64,000 nt of DNA, from the NCBI GenBank assembly GCA_943737045.1, contig CALSFV010000229.1, positions 1-64,000 of the forward strand, given 5' to 3'. The stretch comes from Parapristionchus giblindavisi (taxonomy: Eukaryota > Nematoda > Chromadorea > Rhabditida > Diplogasteridae). The number at the start of each line of letters is the position of its first letter. Position 1 is the stretch's first letter. The position numbers and the translations under genes were made by a program. This document shows positions 10,053-21,900 of this stretch, piece after piece. The notes below the pieces were generated by a model. That model had not been told where the DNA came from, did not search any database, and saw only the letters and a list, made by a program, of their open reading frames with translations.

Positions 10053-10660
10053 CCATACAGTATCACCACATCTACAGTGATAAATCTATCTGGGATGCAT
10101 TCAATATCTAGCTATACGTAGGTACCAGTTACTATATCAATCCCTATTTCTCATTAACCAATAGATACACCATAACCATACAGTATCACCACATCTACAG
10201 TAATAAATCAATCTGGGATGCATTCAATATCTAGCTATACGTAGGTACCAGTTACTATTTCAATCCCTATTCCTAATTAACCAATAGATACACCATAACC
10301 ATACAGTATCACCACATCTACAGTAATAAATCAATCTGGGATGCATTCAATATCTAGCTATACGTAGGTACCAGTTACTATTTCAATCCCTATTCCTAAT
10401 TAACCAATAGATACACCATAACCATACAGTATCACCACATCTACAGTAATAAATCTATCTGGCATTCATTCAATATCTAGCTATACGTAGGTACCAGTTA
10501 CTATTTCAATCCCTATTTCTCATTAACTAATAGATACGCCATAACCATACAGTATCACCACATCTACAGTAATAAATCTATCTGGGATTCATTCACTATC
10601 TAGCTATAAGTAGGTATCAGTTACTATATCAATCCCTATTTCATTTACTATATCAAAGCT
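10053..10660 (+). repeat. 123-bp satellite (S1)
   Basis: Five units starting with CCATACAGTATCACCACATC at 10053, 10176, 10299, 10422 and 10545, exactly 123 bp apart. Contains CTACAGTAATAAATC. It shares its first part with the 137-bp satellite at 16904. A stray partial copy is at about 18430-18560. Confidence 0.92.
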
Positions 10661-10767
10661 ACGATAACAAATCAGATAAGGTGCCATAAATTACCTATTC
10701 CATCCCTTAACTAATCAATACCATAACCCCACAGCATCACTTATCTACCATAACTCTGGAAATTTTT

Positions 10768-11083
10768 CCCCGCGGGGCACCCTGTCACTCGCCCCGCGGG
10801 GCACTCTGCCGGGCACCCTGCGGGGCCAGTTGCAGGGCCAGCTGCAGGGCACCCTGCGGGGCAGCTTGTCGCGTCTCTGAAAATGACAGGGTGCCCCGCG
10901 GGGAAGTTTCTCTTCGACAGGGTGCCCCGCGGGGTGGCTTACTTTCTTTTTGAGTTGACAGGGTACCCTGCGGGGTGGCTTGAGGTCTCTTTGATTTTGA
11001 CAGGGTGCCCCGCGGGGAGGCTTCGTAGTTCGACAGGGTGCCCCGCGGGGTGGCTTCTTTTTTGGACAGGGTGCCCTGCGGGG
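10768..11083. repeat. GC-palindrome minisatellite, copy 1
   Basis: Units built on GACAGGGTGCCCCGCGGGG, with the 10-bp palindrome CCCCGCGGGG, are separated by variable spacers. The left part (10768-10880) carries the units inverted (CACCCTGTC), the right part direct, with the switch near 10875. Some units have CCCTGCGGGG. It is strikingly GC-rich against its surroundings. Open frames across it are an artefact of the repeat. Confidence 0.85.
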
Positions 11084-11640
11084 CAGATTTCATTATTACT
11101 GTATACCCTCAGGCCATTGTCATGGTCTGGGGATATTGTTGCTTGCAAACTTGCGAACAATGATTATTTTATTCATACAAGGATAAAAAACGATGGAATG
11201 ACAAGAAAAGGGATTTCATCGGAGTAAAAGTGTACAAGATTCAAAGTAAAAGTAAAAATCATAACTTCGAATAGAAAAATAACAAATCAATAACAATGAA
11301 CATGTACAAGAACGATAATGACAATTAAAACTAGATAATACATTATAACAATGGATAAATATGCAACAGTTGATGATGATCATATTCATTCACAAAAAGT
11401 CACAATGAAAAAGTCAAAATTAGGTTCTTTCTTAATTAAGCCTCTGCAAAATTAACAATGTACAAGTGATCTTCTTATTGTTGCTTAGAAATATCTCATC
11501 TTTGCTAGGCATTGTCCTCTCGCAGACTTATGCCCACGATTAGATCTTATCTTCACATTAGTACTTCCCGACACAACCGTTGAAGACCTGCAATAAATTA
11601 TTATAAAAAAATCCGATAAATATTTGCTTGTACCTCAATG
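11084..11640. other. No gene recognised
   Basis: AT-rich spacer between the GC minisatellite and the 120-bp satellite. Nothing identifiable. Confidence 0.4.
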
Positions 11641-12525
11641 GGTAACTCGGCAAGGTAAATTTTTCTAAAATATTTTCAGCTACCGTAGTCCGCCTACCGT
11701 ACCCCTACAGTACCAACTGTTCAACCTTGTGATAAAAATTGCGTTCCTGGTCAAGCCTTGGGAAATCGACAAGAGATTTTTTTATAAAATATTTTCAGCT
11801 ACCGTCTCTGGTATTTTGCCACTTAAAGTCTACTTAAACTACGTCACAGACTTTAAGTAGACTTTAAGTAAACTTTAAGTGAAAGAACATTTGACTAAAT
11901 GCATTACAGTATACCACACCACTTTAAGTAGACCTACGTCTCACTTTAAGTTTACTTAAAGTCTACTTAAAGTGGGAAAGTTTAAGTAGACTTTAAGTGG
12001 CAAAATACCAGAGGTAGCCCGCCTACCGTACCCCTACAGTACCTACTGTTCAACCCTGTGATAAAAATTGCGTTCCTGGTCAAGCCTTGGGTAACTCGAC
12101 AGGGCAAATTTTTCTAAAATATTTTCAGCTACCGTAGCCCGCCTACCGTACCCCTACAGTAACTACTGTTCAACCTTGTGATAAAAATTCAGCGCTTGAT
12201 CCCTCATGGGGTAGCTCAGCAAGACACATTTTTGTAAAATATTTTCAGATACCGTAGCCCGCATACCGTAGACCTACAGTACCTACTGTTCAGCCTTGTG
12301 ATAAAAATTGCGTTCTTGGTCAAGCCTTGGGTAAATCGACAAGAGAAATTTTTCTAAAATATTTTCAGCTACCGTAGCCCGCCTACCGTACCCCTACAGT
12401 ACCTACTGTGCAACCTTGTGATAAAAATTCAGTGCTTGATCCCTCATGGGGTAGCTCGGCAAGACACATTTTTGTAAAGTATTTTCAGCTACCGTAACCC
12501 ACCTACCATGCCCCTACTGTACCAA
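11641..12525 (+). repeat. 120-bp satellite (S3)
   Basis: Units marked by TTTTCAGCTACCGTAGCCC at 11681, 11800, 12130, 12250, 12370 and 12490 (120 bp apart apart from the insertion). Each holds CCTACCGTACCCCTACAGTA and GTGATAAAAATTG. The 330-bp gap between the second and third is one unit plus the 208-bp MITE at 11806. Confidence 0.85.
11806..12013. mobile_element. 208-bp MITE inserted in the 120-bp satellite
   Basis: Ends are CTCTGGTATTTTGCCACTTA and its inverse. Satellite sequence CTACCGT|AGCCC is split, with GT present on both sides (11804-11805, 12014-12015), giving a 2-bp duplication. The interior is made of ACTTTAAGTAGACTTTAAGT-like repeats, so nearly the whole element can fold. The neighbouring units give the empty site directly. 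Confidence 0.85.
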
Positions 12526-12933
12526 ATTGAGATGGAGCGGAGCACTCTTACAACGATAAAGATACATATGTGTAAAGCTCTCTAAAGGTGCTAGTTGCAA
12601 TCAATCCCTATAGTAACCAATGTTTGCAATGACCAAAATTTTTAACGAAACTCATGACTACAACACTCGATACGTACATTAATTAATAGTAAGGAATAGC
12701 TAAAGAATTACATGCATGTCATAGTAAATAATTAAAGAAATCGAAACATACGGTAAGCTATGAGATGATCTGATGCGGCCTGGTATCTTCTCCTTATAGC
12801 GAGAGCCAGGCGAACTACAACAATCAATTGTATTTATGCCAGGCGAACTACAACAATCAATTGTATATATTATTAGATTCCTGCGTTACCCATTCATGCC
12901 CAACTACCCCACAATGACCCCACTAGTGTCTTA
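12526..12933. other. No gene; short direct duplication
   Basis: Contains two direct copies of GCCAGGCGAACTACAACAAT at about 12806 and 12838. Otherwise nothing identified. Confidence 0.4.
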
Positions 12934-13771
12934 TTAGGCTGATTCATAAGTCTTGCCGCATTTTTGAGGGGTATCACTGCTACGTTATCAATTATCCTGT
13001 CTTCTTTCTAATCGAGCTCAACCCAACCGATGTCGACACCCGTATAGCGGTTGTATACAACACTACGGTCCCTAGTACATGCACTGTGCAACACCGTTGG
13101 ATCAAACGCTTCGTAGAATCGAAGGTCCGAACGACCCCACGAGCTGGACTTCGACGTGCTTGAGCAGCACGTCCACGCGGACCCCTATGCTACCCTTGGT
13201 ATGGCGACGAGTCTAGGGGTACGCCAACCCACCATCGTTCGTGGTCTACAGGATCTGGGGGGGGGCAAGATCCCGAAGTTGGGTCGATTTGTACCACCCC
13301 CCCCCCCCCCCGACTGACAAACAGTAAGAAGGACAACCAATGTCCTAATCTACTTTCGCACGCTCGTACAATTGTTTGGGTCGACGAGATCGTCACTAGA
13401 GATGAGAAGTGGATCCTTTACGAAAACGTATCCCGCAGGGTTCATTGGCAGAGGGTCACTCTAGATGAGATGCCCAACCCCATTGTCAAACCCGAACTTC
13501 ACAAGAAGAAGATCGTGCTGTTTATGTGGTGCATCGGGAGCTGCTCCCGCAGGGGGTCGACTATACTCTCGCCAACAACAGACCCTAAAATCCAAGGCCC
13601 TCTCCGTTCCCAGGCTGTCCGACTTTACCATGTGGAAAGGACGACCAAAAAGGTCCGTTCGGGCTTTGGCTGGCATGTCGTTACTTTGATTGATTTGCCT
13701 TCGCCGAAATAAAACTATTATAATTTGTTTAAAGGGCCAAAAACTGTGACAAGACTTATGAATAGACCTAA
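12934..13771 (+). mobile_element. Decayed mariner transposon
   Basis: Terminal inverted repeats TTAGGCTGATTCATAAGTCT (left) and TTAGGTCTATTCATAAGTCT (inverse of right end). TA precedes the left end. Length is about 838 bp, against about 1.3 kb for complete mariners, so it has internal deletions. It carries the transposase remnants at 13145-13712. Confidence 0.85.
13145..13712 (+). pseudogene. Mariner transposase pseudogene
   Basis: Two blocks are readable in different frames. The first (about 13145-13312) reads as the helix-turn-helix region, with GVRQPTIVRGLQDLG and KLGRFVP corresponding to the GVSxxTVxRxLxxLG...KLGxWVP region. The second (about 13360-13712) has TRDEKWILYENV, matching the TGDEKW motif that holds the first catalytic Asp, then MPNPIVKPELHKKKIVLFMW, typical of mariner. 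A poly-C run at 13302-13316, a frameshift, the loss of WDWKG sequence after FMW and a missing second and third catalytic Asp show it is dead. Confidence 0.82.
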
Positions 13772-13803
13772 AATATAATTACAGTAATAAATACTTGATT
13801 TAA

Positions 13804-14008
13804 GGATAGGTGGGCTCGTGAAAACGAATATTTTTTGCGCACAGCATTGCTTTCTCTTCGGGTCTTGCGCATTTCCATTCCTCGAAAAAATTGGGAAATT
13901 TTCAGTAAAATTTACAATAAAAAATACTGTAGCATAGCCATGCGCACAGCCTTGCCCTAACTATTTCCCGGTTTGCGCATAGCCTTTCCTCCAGTGTGCC
14001 CACCTATG
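13804..14008. mobile_element. 205-bp MITE with 7-bp target duplication
   Basis: Ends GGATAGGTGGGC and GCCCACCTATG are inverted; GATTTAA occurs on both sides (13797-13803, 14009-14015). A duplication of 7-8 bp would fit a hAT-type mover (inference). Contains several TGCGCA motifs and no ORF. Confidence 0.7.
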
Positions 14009-14319
14009 GATTTAACCGATCCCTACAGTGAACGATGATTAGACGATTCAATATCTAATACTCACTCATGGCCAAAAGCGATTGTAGTTGAGCCATCGGG
14101 TGGTGATTCACAACTGCAAAGAATTCAGTTAGAATTTTAAATATGATAAGTATACATTGAAGTATGCATCAGTTATGTTGACTAAAGATTACTGTATATG
14201 TTGGCTATTGTATACATCGAATTTGATAGACCACCACTAGGCAAAGATTCTGTCGCTAACCACATGACAAAATTGACCCAGACGTCGTTTTTCAACTATG
14301 AACCCGGCTAAATCGATCA

Positions 14320-14527
14320 CACTGAATTGCTTCCGAACTCCCCCATCCGAACCTCCTCGACTGTAGTGCATGCCAAGATGTCCCCTGTCAAGCACCACAT
14401 CCTCGACTCCCTCAAGACTCCCATTCTCAAGGCATGGGACATACTCGATGACAACTACCTGCGGGAATGGGCAGTCGCATATGCGAAGAGACTCAAGGCC
14501 TGTGTCAGAGCTAAAAACCACAACTAG
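14320..14527 (+). pseudogene. Tc1/mariner-type transposase C-terminal remnant
   Basis: Reads HHILDSLKTPILKAWDILDD then NYLREWAVAYAKRLKACVRA before a stop, which matches the C-terminal end of nematode Tc1/mariner-type transposases (LKxxLxKAWDxLDxDYLRxxVDAFPKRLKACIxAKG). Just upstream LLPNSP and, after a one-base shift, HPNLLDCSA resemble the WPPNSPDLNPLDY catalytic segment, so the copy has at least one frameshift. The N-terminal part is absent. The strong 110-codon frame on the opposite strand is its shadow. Confidence 0.65.
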
Positions 14528-14589
14528 ATTCGCTAGTACATTGCCCACAGTCTTGATCAGCTTCATCATTAACCAGATCAGTTAAGTCA

Positions 14590-15968
14590 CATTCCCATTG
14601 GGAGAATCATATGTAGACAATTGTCCGGGTAATTTTGGCGCACCCTGTAGGATGCTAAAGGAGCCCACTGAATGCGCACAGGAGTACTGTAGAAGGTTAC
14701 CGTACCAACGATAAATATAGAGTTTCTACCATAACTTTCTAACAGAATACGTTTTCCAAATGAGACGCAACATCCTAAGAACACCGCCACGGACACCAAC
14801 GCTTAGATGTGTACTTCTTCGACCACACTACATTCGCCATTTCACACAGTTCATTAATGAACATACTAACAATAAGCTTTTCTTGGGTGGATCACTATCT
14901 ACTTGCATAAAAGACTAAATATTTTATTCAAATTAGTGAAATCGTACATGGGATCTTGCATCCAAAATGCAGTCAATGTCTTACCCAGCCTACTTTTAAT
15001 TTAAATATAAACTAACCCAACTATATGCTTGCTAATCGTCATCTTCTCCATCTTTATCATCATTTTCTTCATTTTCATCTTTACCATCACCCCTGTGTTG
15101 ACGCGTCTTCAATACTGTAATAGCATGTATCGTTGAGCATGAACTCCGCGAGATAAACAAATAAATATCTTCACTCGTTATTTTAAAGTGTCTCGTTTCG
15201 CGCATTAGCACGTTGATAAAATATAAAATAAATTTATAAATAAAGTAATGAAACAATGCAATACCTCTGAGGTTTAATCAAGGTATTGTGAAGATCGCGG
15301 CGCGGGAATGATGAAGGGCGCTGGAAGAAGTCAGATTAATACGTCGTATTCATGATCTGGGCTGTTGTTTGGATTACATAGAGTCGGTAATCATAAATTT
15401 ACCAAAGGCAATAAGTTTTGAAAGCCACAAAATATTAAAATAAACAGATTTCGGTACACCCCTATTGGGCCAAACTACAAAGAAACAATTACAACAATAT
15501 TCACCACGTATAGTGAAGGGGGAGAAGTGCTACTAGGAATGTTTTCATATCAACTGTAACGATAATAAATATGAAAACCGCAAACCTGTGATGCGAGATC
15601 CAGGCACGTCGTAGCAAACACCTCTCGCCGAGTCAAGATTGGTTCTTATTGATCTGAAAAATAAGTCAATCAATAATATAGCAAATTATTACCGTATAAA
15701 GCCAATAAATTTTGAAATTAAACATTAATAAGGAAATTCACATAATTTGCACAAACTTGAAGAACCAATCGAATCAACACATTCATTCTAGCTTCTATTC
15801 ACTCAAGCTACTCGGGGTACATCAAATGAACACAAAACTAATATCAAAATGCAAAAGAAACAAACAAATAAACAAAAACATGAAAAACGAAACGAAATTT
15901 TGAAATCACAGTAAGATGAGTTCAATCAGCATAGGAGCGCACCATGGAGCGCACTCATGACGAGCTTG
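14590..15968. other. No certain gene; one acidic minus-strand frame
   Basis: A minus-strand frame at 15032-15256 ends in an acidic tail (GDGKDENEENDDKDGEDDD) after MRETRHFKITSEDIYLFISR. It could be a last exon, but no splice acceptor or homologue is recognised and the acidic tail lies over a simple TCATCTTC-type repeat. The rest of the stretch shows nothing. Confidence 0.25.
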
Positions 15969-16125
15969 GACAGGGTACCCCGCGGGGTGGCTAAAGACAG
16001 GGTGCCCCGCGGGGCGGATTGTTTAGACAGGGTGCCCCGCGGGGTGAGGAACAGGGTGCCCCGCGAGGTAATTAAAGGCAGGGTGCCCCGCGGGGTGGAG
16101 TGCTTAGACAGGGTGCCCCGCGGGG
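15969..16125 (+). repeat. GC-palindrome minisatellite, copy 2
   Basis: Six direct units of GACAGGGTGCCCCGCGGGG (variants GGTACCCCGCGGGG, CCCCGCGAGG, GGCAGGG) with 8-14-bp spacers. Sits just left of the second copy of the 0.78-kb segment. Confidence 0.88.
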
Positions 16126-16144
16126 AGAAATTACCAGAGAATAG

Positions 16145-16903
16145 ATTCATGACTGACCGTCTATCGTGGCGTGTCCGCTTCCTTGGTTCATTCCTCTCTT
16201 TTTTGATTGAATCCTCATTAGTATTCGTCGTCAATTACACGGCATCGGCCGTTATCGAGTTACGCTGTAATCGATAATTTACCAATCAATGAAGCAACCC
16301 GGCAATCTGTTTCGCGGATTAGGAAACGTCGTCCTTGTGAAATCACTTCTTCTTGCTATGGTTTAAGAAAATATATAACCACGCATCTCACATTTCAATA
16401 GAACTAAAGTGAATTAATTTAACATAAACATAATCCAAACTAGAAAAGTGCGACGTTTCCCAATTCGCGAATCAATTCGCCTTACGGGATTGCATTCTCT
16501 CTCAATAACAGATAACAATAGAAAAGAGTTCACATTAATGAACTCATTTTCCATTAAAATAAAACACGAATAAACATACTTAATACATGAAATTGAATAA
16601 ATTGGTTGACATCTGACGATGACGGTATGACGATATGTGGATGACGATAGGACATCTCCATCCGCCAGATAAGACGATTATATGAGTCATCTGAATAATA
16701 GCTATCATTACTTGTTCAAAATCGAGCCATTATTCACAAATAAAATCAATAATTGAAGCTTGTACTACCCCTTCATCAACCAAAACGCCAATCAATATAG
16801 CAACCCTTTATCAAGAAATCGAACTGACAGTCCTACATAATCTCAAATAAGACCATTAAGCATATATTATCTATCATTCTTTTAAACGAATCGATAAAGG
16901 TTC
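16145..16903. repeat. Segmental duplication, copy 2
   Basis: Direct copy of 9266-10052. It runs into the 137-bp satellite on its right, whereas copy 1 runs into the related 123-bp satellite. Confidence 0.85.
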
Positions 16904-18340
16904 TACAGTATCACCTCATCTACAGTAATGAATCAGTTAGGGAGTAATACATAATCCTATATATCAGTTACAATGACAAATAATTAAGGGAAACCAACAG
17001 TATTCCTCTTTCTTATTACCCAATCGATATATGACAACGCTACAGTATGACCTCATCTACAGTAATGAATCAGTTAGGGAGTAATACATAATCCTATATA
17101 TCAGTTACAATGACAAATGATTAAGGGAAACCAACAGTATTCCTCTTTCTTATTACACAATCAATATATGACAACGCTACAGTATCACCTCATCTACAGT
17201 AATGAATCAGTTAGGGAGTAATACATAATAATATATATATATTAGTTACAATAACTAATGATTAAGGGAAACCAACAGTATTCCTCTTTCTTATTACCCA
17301 ATCGATATATGACAACGCTACAGTATGACCTCATCTACAGTAATGAATCAGTTAGGGAGTAATACATAATCCTATATATCAGTTACAATGACAAATGATT
17401 AAGGGAAACCAACAGTATTCCTCTTTCTTATTACCCAATCAATATATGACAACGCTACAGTATCACCTCATCTACAGTAATGAATCAGTTAGGGAGTAAT
17501 ACATAATATATATATATATATTAGTTACAATAACTAATGATTAAGGGAAACCAACAGTATTCCTCTTTCTTATTACAAAATCGATATATGACAACGCTAC
17601 AGTATGACCTCATCTACAGTAATGAATCAGTTAGCGAGTAATACATAATCCTATATATCAGTTACAATAGCAAATGAATAAGGGAAACCAACAGTATTCC
17701 TCTTTCTTATTACAAAATCGATATATGACAACGCTACAGTATGACCTCATCTACAGTAATGAATCAGTTAGCGAGTAATACATAATCCTATATATCAGTT
17801 ACAATAGCAAATGAATAAGGGAAACCAACAGTATTCCTCTTTTTTATTACAAAATCGATATATGACAACGCTACAGTATCACCTCATCTACAGTAATGAA
17901 TCAGTTAGCGAGTAATACATAATCATATATATCAGTTACAATAGCAAATGAATAAGGGAAACCAACAGTATTCCTCTTTCTTATTACAAAATCGATATAT
18001 GACAACGCTACAGTATGACCTCATCTACAGTAATGAATCAGTCAGGGAGTAATGCATAATCCTATATATCAGTTACAATAACTAATGATTAAGGGAAACC
18101 AACAGTATTCCTCTTTCTTATTACAAAATCGATAAATGACAACGCTACAGTATGACCTCATCTACAGTAATGAATCAGTTAGGGAGTAATACATAATCCT
18201 ATATATCAGTTACAATGACAAATGATTAAGGGAAACCAACAGTATTCCTCTTTCTTATTACCCAATCGATATATGACAACGCTACAGTATCACCTCATCT
18301 ACAGTAATGAATCAGTTAGGGAGTAATACATAATCCAGCC
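16904..18340 (+). repeat. 137-bp satellite (S2)
   Basis: Eleven units with TACAGTAT(C/G)ACCTCATC at 16904, 17041, 17178, 17319, 17456, 17598, 17735, 17872, 18009, 18146 and 18283. Spacing is 137 bp, or 141-142 bp where a (TA)n insertion is present at about 17235 and 17512. The two longer units recur three units apart, suggesting a multi-unit duplication. Confidence 0.92.
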
Positions 18341-18633
18341 ATACTCTGGTATACGATCAATATATCAAAAATACAGTTACAAAGCAGATCGGGAAACCAA
18401 CATTATCATTATTTCTCATTAACTAATAAATACACCATAACCATACAGTATCACCACATCTACAGTGATAAATCTATCTGGGATTCATTCACTATCTAGC
18501 TATATTCATTCACTATCTAGCTGTAGGTACCAGTTACTATATCAAAGCTACAATAAAAATCAGATAAGGTCAAATTTCTTTCATCTGTTTTAATGTATCG
18601 CATAAGGAAATAAAATACTATTATTACCAGGTA

Positions 18634-18957
18634 CACGGCGGTTCATTGGAGGACAACTCCTACATTTAACTTTGGCTTGAAGCCTCCCGCACTATGAAAA
18701 ATCAGCAAAGTTGATTTGCACCGAGCTGGATTCGAACCCACGAGGTTCGGATCGCCACACAAAAGCTTTAGCCACTAAACCATATCAGCATGTGTCGCAA
18801 CTCTTAAAACTCGATGATAGCTCTAGTCTGAAGCGTCTTATGGCGAGCAGCGCTCATTCATATCGTATCTAACTTTCGCGCCGGGAGGATCCCTCAGTTT
18901 GCGATACTCAGTTTGAGATTGTGGGAGCTCCTTAGTTACTATCATTGAACCGCCGTG
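18634..18957. mobile_element. 324-bp MITE carrying a tRNA-like sequence
   Basis: Ends CACGGCGGTTCA and TGAACCGCCGTG are perfect inverted repeats. AGGTA occurs on both sides (18629-18633, 18958-18962), a 5-bp target duplication. The interior contains a minus-strand tRNA-like sequence (18718-18789). Confidence 0.8.
18718..18789 (-). pseudogene. tRNA-like sequence inside the MITE
   Basis: Minus strand: A box ATGGTTTAGTGGCTAAAGC, whose D stem (GTTT/AAGC) pairs, and B box GGTTCGAATCC with a mostly paired T arm. The acceptor stem pairs only at its outer bases and no anticodon stem forms, so it is not a functional tRNA. It may serve as an internal Pol III promoter. Confidence 0.5.
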
Positions 18958-21900
18958 AGGTAATATATCAAAGCTATATTAACAAATCAGATAAGGTGCC
19001 ATAGAATACCTATTCCACCCCTTAACTAACGTGTTGGAGAATATTTGTAATTAGCTACCTTACAGTCATTTACAGTTCAACAATAGTGGATAATCAATCA
19101 ATCGATATAAATGTGAATGAGTGAGTTTATTCTCTGATGCATTACACATCATTGAGAATTTCTCTCATATATCATCCACAAACAACAACAATAAGAGGAG
19201 CATAAATCTTTATACATGATTGATTAACTCTTATTACCTTTCTCCAGTGGATCGTAGCCTCTTCTATCCAGTACGGTAGAGTCACGTATACGGTAGGAGG
19301 ACTGAATGAACAGCAGGATTGTTGTTTAGTGCAGCTTTTTAGACACTATTTCTCAGTATATATTATTGTATATATTATGATCATCACGGATAGAAAGTAG
19401 CCCTTAATTCCAATGTTATGAACATAACAGCAATACTCCCACTGTATCCTCTCATAGCATTTCGAGAGCGGATATGGTACGACAGAGAAACGAGAGAATA
19501 TGCCTAGGCGAGAGAGGGCAGAGAAAGAAAACTACACGTCGCGGCCGAGAGAGTAGACGCAATGAGTAACAGCGAATCACCGGGTACCACAATACAACAC
19601 CCGTCAGTCTAGATAGCTAAATAACTAAAGAAATATCATTTATTTAAAGCACGTTTTCAATCTACAAATAATACTAATCCATTAAAATTAGATAAAAGTC
19701 GTCTACAGTAATCTACAATCAGCCTAATGTACTTGTAATTAGCTACCTTACAGTCATTTACAGTTCAACAATAGTGGATAATCAATCAATCGATATAAAT
19801 GTGAATGAGTGAGTTTATTCTCTGAGGCATTACACATCATTGAGAATTTCTCTCACATATCATCCACAAACAACAACAATAAGAGGAGCATAAATCTTTA
19901 TACATGATTGATTAACTCTTATTACCTTTCTCCAGTGGATCGTAGCCTCTTCTATCCAGTACGGTAGAGTCCCGTATACGGTAGGAGGACTGAATGAACA
20001 GCAGGATTATTGATTAGTGCAGCTTTTTAGACACTATTTCTCAGTATATATTATAATATGATCATCGCGGATATAACGTAGTCCTTAATTCCAATGTTAT
20101 AAGCATAACATTCAATACTCCCACTGTATCCTCTCATAGCGTTTCGAGAGCGGACATGGTGCGACAGAGAAACGAGAGAATATGTCCAGGCGAGAGAGGG
20201 CAGGGAAAGAAAACGACGCGTCCCGGCCGAGAGAGTATGCGAAAGTAAGAGACGCAATGAGAAACAGTGAATCACCGGGTACCACAATAGCCCAGCTAGC
20301 TAAATAACTAAAGAAATATCATGTAAGCACGTTTTCAATGTACAAATAATACTAATCAATTAATATTAGATCAAAGTCGTCTACAGTAATCTACAATCAG
20401 CCTACTGTACTTGTACTTAGCTACCTCACAGTCATTTACAGTTCAACAATAGTGCCCTCTTCGTGTTGGAGAAACGCTGTGTAAACGCCTACCGTATCCT
20501 ATTTAAACGATCGTATCATTACTATACAACCAGCTTATACACAGTAACATCATTAATCAATCTATCGAAACTCCTAAATATATGTCAACGATCTAAAGAC
20601 TAACACATATTAACCGTATACCCCATATATCATTCATTTGTACATCTAAATCATGATAATAATGAGAAACAGTGAATCACCGGGTACCACAATAGTCCAG
20701 CTAGCTAAATAACTAAAGAAATATCATGTAAGCACGTTTTCAATGTACAAATAATACTAATCCATTAAAATTATATCAACGTCGTCTACAGTAATCTCCA
20801 ATCAGCCTAATGTACTTCTAATTAGCTACATTACAGTCATTTACAGTTCAACAATAGTGCCATCTTCATGTTGGAGAAACGCTGTGTAAACGACTACCGT
20901 ATCCTATTTAAACGATCGTATCATTACTATGCAACCAGTTAATACCCAGTAACATCATTCACCAATCTATCAAAAGATCTAAATATATGTCATCGATATA
21001 AAGACTAACAAAGATTCATCTTATACCCCCATACATCATTCATTTGTACATCTAAACCTAGATAACAATGAGAAACAGCTTATCACCGGGTAACACAATA
21101 TCTCAGGTAGCTAAATAACTAAAGAAATATCGTGTAAGCACGTTTTCAATGCACAAATAATACTAATCAATTAAAATTAGATCAAAGTCCTCTACAGTAA
21201 TCTCCAATCAGCCTACTGTACTTGTAATTAGCTACCTTACAGTCATTTACAGTTCAACAATAGTGGATAATCAATCAATCGATATAAATGTGAATGAGTG
21301 AGTTTATTCTCTGATGCATTACACATCATTGAGAATTTCTCTCATATATCATCCACAAACAACAACAATAAGAGGAGCATAAATCTTTATACATGATTGA
21401 TTAACTCTTATTACCTTTCTCCAGTGGATCGTAGCCTCTTCTATCCAGTACGGTAGAGTCACGTATACGGTAGGAGGACTGAATGAACAGCAGGATTGTT
21501 GTTTAGTGCAGCTTTTTAGACACTATTTCTCAGTATATATTATTGTATATATTATGATCATCAAGGATAGAAAGTAGCCCTTAATTCCAATGTTATGAAC
21601 ATAACAGCAATACTCCCACTGTATCCTCTCATAGCGTTTCGAGAGCGGATATGGTGCGACAGAGAAACGAGAGAATATGCCTAGGCGAGAGAGGGCAGAG
21701 AAAGAAAACTACACGTCGCGGCCGAGAGAGTAGACGCAATGAGTAACAGCGAATCACCGGGTACCACAATACAACACCCGTCAGTCTAGATAGCTAAATA
21801 ACTAAAGAAATATCATTTATTTAAAGCACGTTTTCAATCTACAAATAATACTAATCCATTAAAATTAGATAAAAGTCGTCTACAGTAATCTACAATCAGC

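Noticed and set aside
10785..11227. Overlapping frames rich in GCPAG or PRGTLS
   Set aside because: Artefacts of the GC minisatellite, open on both strands.
14237..14569. 110-codon minus-strand frame
   Set aside because: Shadow of the transposase remnant on the plus strand, which has recognisable C-terminal motifs.
15969..16125. Regularly spaced GC repeats resembling a CRISPR array
   Set aside because: Spacers are 8-14 bp, units are palindromic and vary, and the genome is eukaryotic with no cas genes. Treated as a minisatellite.
18718..18789. A functional tRNA gene
   Set aside because: The acceptor and anticodon stems do not pair; it lies inside a MITE.
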